37,223 bases of DNA from SAR116 cluster bacterium AG-325-F22 (GTDB taxonomy: Bacteria; Pseudomonadota; Alphaproteobacteria; Puniceispirillales; Marisalimonadaceae). Position 1 is the first letter of the stretch, and each line of letters starts with the position of its first letter. Of the stretch, positions 32,436 to 37,223 are shown in pieces. A program made the translations under genes and the position numbers. The DNA lies in assembly GCA_003282885.1 (NCBI GenBank), contig QBYJ01000013.1:1-37223 (forward strand). Reading direction: 5' to 3'. The notes below the pieces were generated by a model, which was not told where the DNA came from, did no database searches, and saw nothing but the letters and a program-made list of their open reading frames with translations.

Positions 32436-33641
32436 ATGAGTTTACCTTTATCTGGCGTAAAAGTAATTGCCTTTGAACAGTACGGTGCAGGTCCATTTGG
32501 AACACAATATTTAGCGGATATGGGTGCAGACGTTATTAAAGTTGAGCCAGCAGGAACTAGCGGAGATTATTTGAGAGATATTGGCCCTTATTTCATAGAT
32601 GGGGACAATAAGAATTCTGCGTCCAGTATCTTTTTTCAAGCACTTAACAGAAATAAAAGAAGCATAACCTTGGATATATTAACCAAGGAAGGTAAAATTA
32701 TACTCCAGAAATTAGTGGAAAATGCTGATGCTGTTTGTAATAATTTAAGAGGTGATGTTCCAGAAAAACTTGGAATAACTTATGAACAACTTAAGCCATT
32801 TAATAAAGCTATTGTTGCTGCACATTGTTCAGCATATGGAAGAGAAGGTCCTAGAAAAAATTGGCCTGGATATGATTACTTGATGCAGGCTGAAGCAGGC
32901 TATTTTTCATTAACAGGTGAGCCAAGTGGACCACCAGCAAGATTTGGACTTTCAATTGTAGATTATATGTCAGGACTTACAATGTCTTTCGGTTTAGTCA
33001 GTGCTGTTTTGTCAGCAAAATCTCACGGTTTGGGAAGAGACGTAGATGTAAACTTGTTTGACACAGCCATGTTTAATCAAAGCTACATGGCTGCATGGAC
33101 ATTGAATACGGATTTTAAAAGTGAAAGATTGGATAGATCAGCTCATCCAATTTTAGTTCCGTGTCAATTATATAAAACAAAAGATGGCTGGATTTTTTTA
33201 ATGTGTAATAAGGAGAGTTTTTGGCCAATATTGTGTAAAAAAATTGGTAGAGAAGATTTAAGTAAAGACCAAAGATTTGAAAACTTTGCTTGTAGACAAG
33301 AAAACCGAGACGAAATTACTAAAATTCTAGATAATGAATTAATGAAAAAAAACACATCAGATTGGTTGAAGGAATTTGGTGGAATAGTGCCAGCAGCGCC
33401 AATCTTAGATTTAAAAGAATCTCTTGAAAATCCATTTTTACAAGATAGAAAAAATATACAACATCTAAAAACTAAACGTGGAGAAGATATAAGTTTATTG
33501 AAAACCCCAGTTCATGTGTCAGATAGCAATTTTCGTGATAAAACTGCTCCAGAACTCGGTGATGACACGCATGATGTACTTGAGGAAATTGGTTTTAATA
33601 AAGAACAAATAAGTAATTTTAAAAATAAAGGCATAATATAG
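32436..33641 (+). CDS. Class III (CaiB/BaiF) CoA-transferase, second of two in the cluster
   Basis: The 401-residue protein has 'QYLADMGADVIKVEPAGTSG' (24-43), 'NRNKRSITLDILTKEG' and 'NNLRGDVPEKLGI', with the catalytic aspartate D176 in 'LSIVDYMSG'. It differs clearly from the transferase at 29889 along its length, so the two probably do different steps rather than backing each other up. Family role: moving CoA between carboxylic acids, here probably between a central donor such as succinyl-CoA and an imported or intermediate acid. It ends the enzyme part of the cluster; 111 bp separate it from the TRAP binding-protein gene, and I see no terminator there. Confidence 0.92.
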   Translation: MSLPLSGVKVIAFEQYGAGPFGTQYLADMGADVIKVEPAGTSGDYLRDIGPYFIDGDNKNSASSIFFQALNRNKRSITLDILTKEGKIILQKLVENADAVCNNLRGDVPEKLGITYEQLKPFNKAIVAAHCSAYGREGPRKNWPGYDYLMQAEAGYFSLTGEPSGPPARFGLSIVDYMSGLTMSFGLVSAVLSAKSHGLGRDVDVNLFDTAMFNQSYMAAWTLNTDFKSERLDRSAHPILVPCQLYKTKDGWIFLMCNKESFWPILCKKIGREDLSKDQRFENFACRQENRDEITKILDNELMKKNTSDWLKEFGGIVPAAPILDLKESLENPFLQDRKNIQHLKTKRGEDISLLKTPVHVSDSNFRDKTAPELGDDTHDVLEEIGFNKEQISNFKNKGII

Positions 33642-33685
33642 TTAAAATTACATAACATATTAATCAATTTCTTCTATTTCATCGC

Positions 33686-33705
33686 AATTAGGGGTTTACC
33701 TAATT
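33686..33705. promoter_or_regulatory. Inverted repeat upstream of the TRAP transporter genes
   Basis: 'AATTAGG' and 'CCTAATT' flank a six-base centre 'GGTTTA', 47 bp before the preferred dctP start. It lacks a following T run, so it suits an operator better than a terminator. A seven-base arm is short, so confidence is low. Confidence 0.3.
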
Positions 33706-33752
33706 CTTATAAAGCTATAGTTTGTGATTCTAAATATTTGGAGGAAATTTTA

Positions 33753-34922
33753 ATGAAATTTACTAAATTATCACTTTTGGGCGCAGTTAGTGCTGTAGCT
33801 CTTACGTTTGCAGCGGGCACTAACCTAGCTATTGCAGACGGACATGCGGTTAAACCTATTAAGATGCGTTGGGCCTCAGACCACTCTGGTCCTCCCCACC
33901 CTGCTGCGATTGCGGAGATGTTTTTTGCCGAGCAGGTTGAGAAAAAAATTCCTGGAAGTAAAGTTCAAATTTATTGGGCTAAGTCTTTATATAATGTTCC
34001 TAAGGGAACACAGGCCTTAACCAAAGGTAACCTAGAGATGATGACAGGTCAGTTTGGAAAAACCTCTAGTGTAGAGCCATATGCTAACACAATTGTTGGT
34101 GCAGGAAAGTTAACAACACCTGGTGCAATAAATGGTTTGGACGGAACAAAAACTTTTGCACAACTCAAAAAGGTTTTTAATGACAAGCATGGAATAACAA
34201 TTTTTGGTTCAGGACACCTAAGTATGTATATGGGTGCTGGTGCTGTAAAAAGTAGAATGTTAGTCCCTAGTGACTTTGCTGGAAAGAAAGTAAGAAGTAT
34301 GGGTCCGGCTGAAAATGCTTTGTTAGGTGCATTAGGTGCTAATCCGACCACAATGGCTTTTGGTGACGTTCCACCTGCTCTGCAAACAGGGGTTATTGAC
34401 GGATTGTTAACTAGTTTAGGTGGATTTAATGCCACTAAGGAGCAAGCCCCTTACTTTACAGTTGCAGGTATCAACGGAATTGTAGGTGACTACTACTGGA
34501 TGGGTGCATCAAACAAATGGTGGTCCACACTTGATAAAAAGCAACAAGCAGCTCTAACTGATATCATTATGAATGACTTCATACCATATCAAAAGGCGAT
34601 TAACTTTTGTAATGATAAGAGATTGGTTGATAAGTTTAAGGTTACTGACAAAAGTGCCCCTGGTATTTATGTGATGAGTCCTGCTGAAGCTGGCGTATTG
34701 CAGAAAAAAGAAGGTGGTGCTACAAATGAATGGATTAAAACTAAAGTTGATGCTACAGGTGATAAAATGGTTGACCAGTTTACAGCTGAAGCTAAAGCAT
34801 TAGTTGCAGCTAATCCTATGGGTTCAAGTAATCTAGAAAAAACTGACTGTACAGCGTTTGCCTCAGATTTTGCTAAATTTGCAAAGGGAACTGCTCTATA
34901 TAAGAAAAAGTCTAGAAAATAA
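33753..34922 (+). CDS. dctP: TRAP transporter periplasmic substrate-binding protein, DctP family
   Basis: A 389-residue exported binding protein. The signal peptide 'MKFTKLSLLGAVSAVALTF' leads to a likely cleavage after 'AIA' at about residue 29. The mature domain contains 'PIKMRWASDHSGPPHP', the middle segment 'LVPSDFAGKKVRSMGPAENALLGALG' (split over two strands) and 'PPALQTGVIDGLLTSL', all typical of TRAP binding proteins whose conserved arginine (here in 'KVRSMG') pairs with a substrate carboxylate. Start choice: ATG 33753 follows 'GGAGG' at about eight bases; the TTG at 33738 lies within that site. A stem-loop follows the stop, then dctQ and dctM. Confidence 0.94.
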   Translation: MKFTKLSLLGAVSAVALTFAAGTNLAIADGHAVKPIKMRWASDHSGPPHPAAIAEMFFAEQVEKKIPGSKVQIYWAKSLYNVPKGTQALTKGNLEMMTGQFGKTSSVEPYANTIVGAGKLTTPGAINGLDGTKTFAQLKKVFNDKHGITIFGSGHLSMYMGAGAVKSRMLVPSDFAGKKVRSMGPAENALLGALGANPTTMAFGDVPPALQTGVIDGLLTSLGGFNATKEQAPYFTVAGINGIVGDYYWMGASNKWWSTLDKKQQAALTDIIMNDFIPYQKAINFCNDKRLVDKFKVTDKSAPGIYVMSPAEAGVLQKKEGGATNEWIKTKVDATGDKMVDQFTAEAKALVAANPMGSSNLEKTDCTAFASDFAKFAKGTALYKKKSRK

Positions 34923-34925
34923 TAT

Positions 34926-34961
34926 ATCAAAGAAGGTCTGACTTTGTCAGGCCTTCTTGAT
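34926..34961 (+). terminator. Intergenic stem-loop between dctP and dctQ, partial terminator
   Basis: A 5' arm at 34926-34942 and a 3' arm at 34946-34961 pair over about 16 bp, with one bulged A and one G-U, around a 'TTT' loop; the T-rich 'TTGAATTTTTATT' follows. The position right after the binding-protein gene suits a processing or partial termination site that keeps dctP mRNA above dctQM mRNA. Confidence 0.65.
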
Positions 34962-34974
34962 TTGAATTTTTATT

Positions 34975-35526
34975 ATGCACAGCTTTTATAACATTTCTCA
35001 TAAAATACAAGACTTGATAACTTCTATTTTGGGAAGATGTTCTGCAACTTTAATGATAGCTGTTACACTATTTGCATTAGCTGAAATTATTAGAAGATAC
35101 GTTTTTGGTGTTGTTTTTGAGTGGGGCCAGGATGCTGTGATTTATATGATGGTTTCTTCGGTTGCATTTTATATATGCGTTACTCAAATCAACAGGAGCC
35201 ATTTAGTTATGACTGCTGTTCTACAATTATTAAATACTAAAGGGTTCCATCGAACTGTAGGCTTTTGTAAGATTTTTATCTCCATGTTTGTCTCAGTTTT
35301 TACCGGATCTTTAACTTACACGGCTTATTCAACAATTGAGTACTCTATTCAAATTGGAGAAAGAACTGAGAGTTTATTTTTTTATATGTGGCCATTTTAC
35401 TTCATATTAGCTATTGGAATGGGACTAATGTCTCTAGTTGCCCTTCTACAATTTATTGAAGATGTGCATAGTTACATCAAGGGTGATCATTTTACGGCTA
35501 CAGTCGAAGCTGCAACCGATGTATAA
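34975..35526 (+). CDS. dctQ: TRAP transporter small membrane subunit, DctQ family
   Basis: The 183-residue protein has four hydrophobic segments (about 20-45, 55-75, 97-120 and 137-160). 'EIIRRYVFGVVFEWGQDAVIYMM' (split over residues 38-60) is the typical region in which a membrane helix is followed by a tryptophan or glutamate near the start of the second helix. DctQ is the small partner of DctM and is needed for docking the binding protein. No clear ribosome-binding site precedes ATG 34975, which lies in T-rich DNA just after the stem-loop. dctM follows by 24 bp. Confidence 0.92.
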   Translation: MHSFYNISHKIQDLITSILGRCSATLMIAVTLFALAEIIRRYVFGVVFEWGQDAVIYMMVSSVAFYICVTQINRSHLVMTAVLQLLNTKGFHRTVGFCKIFISMFVSVFTGSLTYTAYSTIEYSIQIGERTESLFFYMWPFYFILAIGMGLMSLVALLQFIEDVHSYIKGDHFTATVEAATDV

Positions 35527-35550
35527 TATATTTAAAGTAGGAAATTTATA

Positions 35551-36834
35551 ATGTGGGCTCTTGGTGGATCTTTATTTACCCTTTTATTTGCAGGTGCTCC
35601 AATTGGAATTGCCCTTGCTGGCGCTACAGCACTTCTAGTTTTATTTGATGACTTTTTAACATACAGCACACTATTTGAAGCTTTTTTTAGTTTTCTTACA
35701 AAATATACATTAGTCGCAATACCATTTTTTATTTTTGCTGGGTTTTTAATGGAAAAAACAGGACTAGTAGCCGGTCTGTTTAGATTTGCTGATTCAGTTG
35801 TAGGATGGGTTCCTGGTGGATTTGCCTATGCTACTTTACTTGCAGCTGTTTTATTTGGAGCTATCTCAGGTTCGTCAACTGCTATGGCAGCTGCAATGAG
35901 TGTTATTGCATACCCTGAGTTGATCAAAAGAGGCTATCCTAAATGGATGGCAGCAGGTGTAATAGCTTCGGCTGGTGGCATTGCTCTTCTAATACCTCCA
36001 AGTATTACTCTTATTTTATTTGGAGTAATTACGGAAATGTCTATAGTTGATTTGTTTTTTGCTGGTATTATTCCTGGTATAATGCTCGCTATTAGTGACG
36101 CAGTAATTATAGTAAGTGTCTCCCTGTTTATAAAATTACCAAGAGGTAAATTTGATTTATGTGAGGTATGGCGTTCATTTAAGGATGCTGTTCCTGCTCT
36201 ACTAATGCCAGTAATTATTCTTGGAGGTTTATATGGCGGCTTGTTTACTCCTACAGAAGCGGGAGCAGCAGCGGCTAGTTATGCTCTTTTTTATGGATTA
36301 ATTTTTAAACGCAAAACATTTGTTAAAGAGTTAATGCCCACAACTCTTAGAACAATGAACTTAACAGCAGTTGTTTTCTTTTTATTAGGTTGTGTGGGTA
36401 TTTTCCAATTTTATCTTGCCAATATGGGTTGGCCGCAAATGATTGCAGAATGGGCTGGCGAACTAGGATTAACTCGTTTAGGCTTTTTATTTGCTTTGAT
36501 GGGATCTTTGTTATTTTTATCAATGTTTTTAACGGGCGTAGCTATTTTGGTATTAACTGTTCCTATTTACTTTCCTGTAGCATTAGCACTTGGTGTAGAC
36601 CCGATCCATCTCGGAATACTAACTGCTCTTTGTATAGAGATTGGTAGTGTAATTCCTCCAGTTGGTTTAAATTTGTTTGCTGTAAGTGGCGTCACTGGTT
36701 TACCAGTTACTACAGTTATAAAAGGCTCATTCCCCTTTTGTATTTCTGATACGTGCGTTTTAATTATTGTACTTTTATTTCCTGCATTAGCTTTAACACT
36801 GCCAGAGCTTTTAGTGGTATCTCACTTTAAGTAG
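35551..36834 (+). CDS. dctM: TRAP transporter large permease, DctM family
   Basis: A 427-residue permease of about 12 membrane segments. Recognisable family parts are 'GAPIGIALAGATALL' near the start, 'AIPFFIFAGFLMEKTG' (about 56-71), 'GAISGSSTAMAAAMSVIAYPELIKRGY', 'PPSITLILFG' and 'IGSVIPPVGLNLFAVSG'. It is the ion-coupled transport subunit; TRAP systems use a sodium gradient to bring in the acid held by DctP, often C4-C6 di- or monocarboxylates, sugar acids or ectoine. 'TAGGAA' precedes the ATG. Its last 13 bases overlap the end of the convergent amidase gene. Confidence 0.95.
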   Translation: MWALGGSLFTLLFAGAPIGIALAGATALLVLFDDFLTYSTLFEAFFSFLTKYTLVAIPFFIFAGFLMEKTGLVAGLFRFADSVVGWVPGGFAYATLLAAVLFGAISGSSTAMAAAMSVIAYPELIKRGYPKWMAAGVIASAGGIALLIPPSITLILFGVITEMSIVDLFFAGIIPGIMLAISDAVIIVSVSLFIKLPRGKFDLCEVWRSFKDAVPALLMPVIILGGLYGGLFTPTEAGAAAASYALFYGLIFKRKTFVKELMPTTLRTMNLTAVVFFLLGCVGIFQFYLANMGWPQMIAEWAGELGLTRLGFLFALMGSLLFLSMFLTGVAILVLTVPIYFPVALALGVDPIHLGILTALCIEIGSVIPPVGLNLFAVSGVTGLPVTTVIKGSFPFCISDTCVLIIVLLFPALALTLPELLVVSHFK

Positions 36835-37223
36835 GTATTCATAATAGTATTAGCATAATCTAAAAGTTGGTTATCATTTCCAAATTTTGTGACTAGCTGG
36901 CAGCCAATTGGCAGTTCTTTATCTCCCTTAAATAAAGGTAAGGTAACACAAGGGTTACCATTCAGGGACCATGTAGTATTAAACATCGGCGAGCCTGTAT
37001 ACCCGAGACCTTCAAGAGCTTCACCAGGAGCACTTGGAGTGATAATCATATCAATATCGTTAAAAATTAAATCTGTCTCATGTTTTAAAATATTTAGTTT
37101 TTTAAGGGCAATTTTATAGTGTTCATTTGTTACTTGATATCCATCATTTAATCTTCCGTTTCTCAACTGATCACTTAATTCGTCATAATGATTAAATCTC
37201 TCAAAAGAGATAGATCTTTTAAA
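36822..37223 (-). CDS. Amidase-signature family protein, C-terminal part (truncated by window edge)
   Basis: Only the C-terminal ~130 codons lie inside the window; the frame stays open to the right edge, so the TTG at 37166 is not the real start. 'DIDMIITPSAPGEALEGLGYTGSPMF' (split), 'NGNPCVTLPLF' and 'ELPIGCQLVTKFGND' are the usual closing segments of GatA-type amidases. The Ser-cisSer-Lys catalytic triad would be in the missing N-terminal part, so activity cannot be judged. Family knowledge: these hydrolyse amide bonds of many small molecules or, as GatA, take part in tRNA amidation. Its end overlaps dctM by 13 bp. Confidence 0.82.
   Translation of the reverse strand, partial: FKRSISFERFNHYDELSDQLRNGRLNDGYQVTNEHYKIALKKLNILKHETDLIFNDIDMIITPSAPGEALEGLGYTGSPMFNTTWSLNGNPCVTLPLFKGDKELPIGCQLVTKFGNDNQLLDYANTIMNTYLK

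Noticed and set aside
34049-34435. 128-codon minus-strand reading frame inside dctP
   Set aside because: Antisense shadow of a conserved binding-protein gene with no recognisable domain.

Overview
The window is a dense, AT-rich stretch (about one third G+C by eye) of a Gram-negative bacterial chromosome. The gene content points to a marine, streamlined alphaproteobacterium of the AEGEAN-169/HIMB59/SAR116 kind: TRAP and TTT transporters with separate periplasmic binding proteins, many class III CoA-transferases, glutathione-dependent formaldehyde oxidation, a bactofilin, and almost no intergenic DNA. Lineage is inferred from gene content only; there is no rRNA or other phylogenetic marker. I see no tRNA, rRNA, CRISPR, insertion sequence, phage gene or attachment site.

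Layout. (1) 1-4677: the 3' part of a molybdate-binding ModA-like gene, a SCO1/SenC copper chaperone on the opposite strand, a possible 45-codon membrane ORF, an unknown secreted protein, a tight bactofilin-csaA-DHDPS-like operon ending in a strong terminator, and a DMT exporter. (2) 4743-7412: a zinc alcohol dehydrogenase with a small possible ABM-type protein, hpt on the minus strand, and a TMEM205/DUF4149-like membrane protein. The gap before hpt holds an interlocked pair of stems. (3) 7441-10669: pobA-pcaH-pcaG (4-hydroxybenzoate to protocatechuate to 3-carboxymuconate), followed by a small membrane protein and a stand-alone cyclic-nucleotide-binding domain. (4) 10674-13402: a Baeyer-Villiger monooxygenase and a YdjM-type membrane protein. 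(5) 19905 down to 13399: a minus-strand operon with an enolase-superfamily enzyme, a TauD-type dioxygenase, TTT transporter TctC-TctB-TctA and an MmgE/PrpD protein. (6) 20005-24614: a gamma carbonic anhydrase, a CaiB CoA-transferase plus crotonase pair, and divergent frmA-frmB. (7) 27585 down to 24618: a tautomerase, a crotonase, a PcaB-like lyase and a PaaI-type thioesterase. (8) 27691-36834: a long plus-strand run of two-domain hydratase, MmgE/PrpD, CoA-transferase, CitE-like lyase, MaoC hydratase, second CoA-transferase and a complete TRAP transporter; a truncated amidase enters from the right edge.

How it fits together. Most of the window takes up organic acids and breaks them down to central metabolites. 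The most striking unit is region 8. It contains the enzyme classes (two CoA-transferases, two hotdog hydratases, one CitE-like lyase) used for mesaconyl-CoA/methylmalyl-CoA/citramalyl-CoA interconversion and cleavage, beside its own carboxylate importer. Region 5 is a second self-contained import-plus-catabolism unit. Regions 3 and 7 together could cover early steps of aromatic acid breakdown, but pcaC and pcaD are not here. No gene for a DNA-binding regulator is visible. Several starts below were moved from the longest reading frame to a start with a good Shine-Dalgarno sequence.
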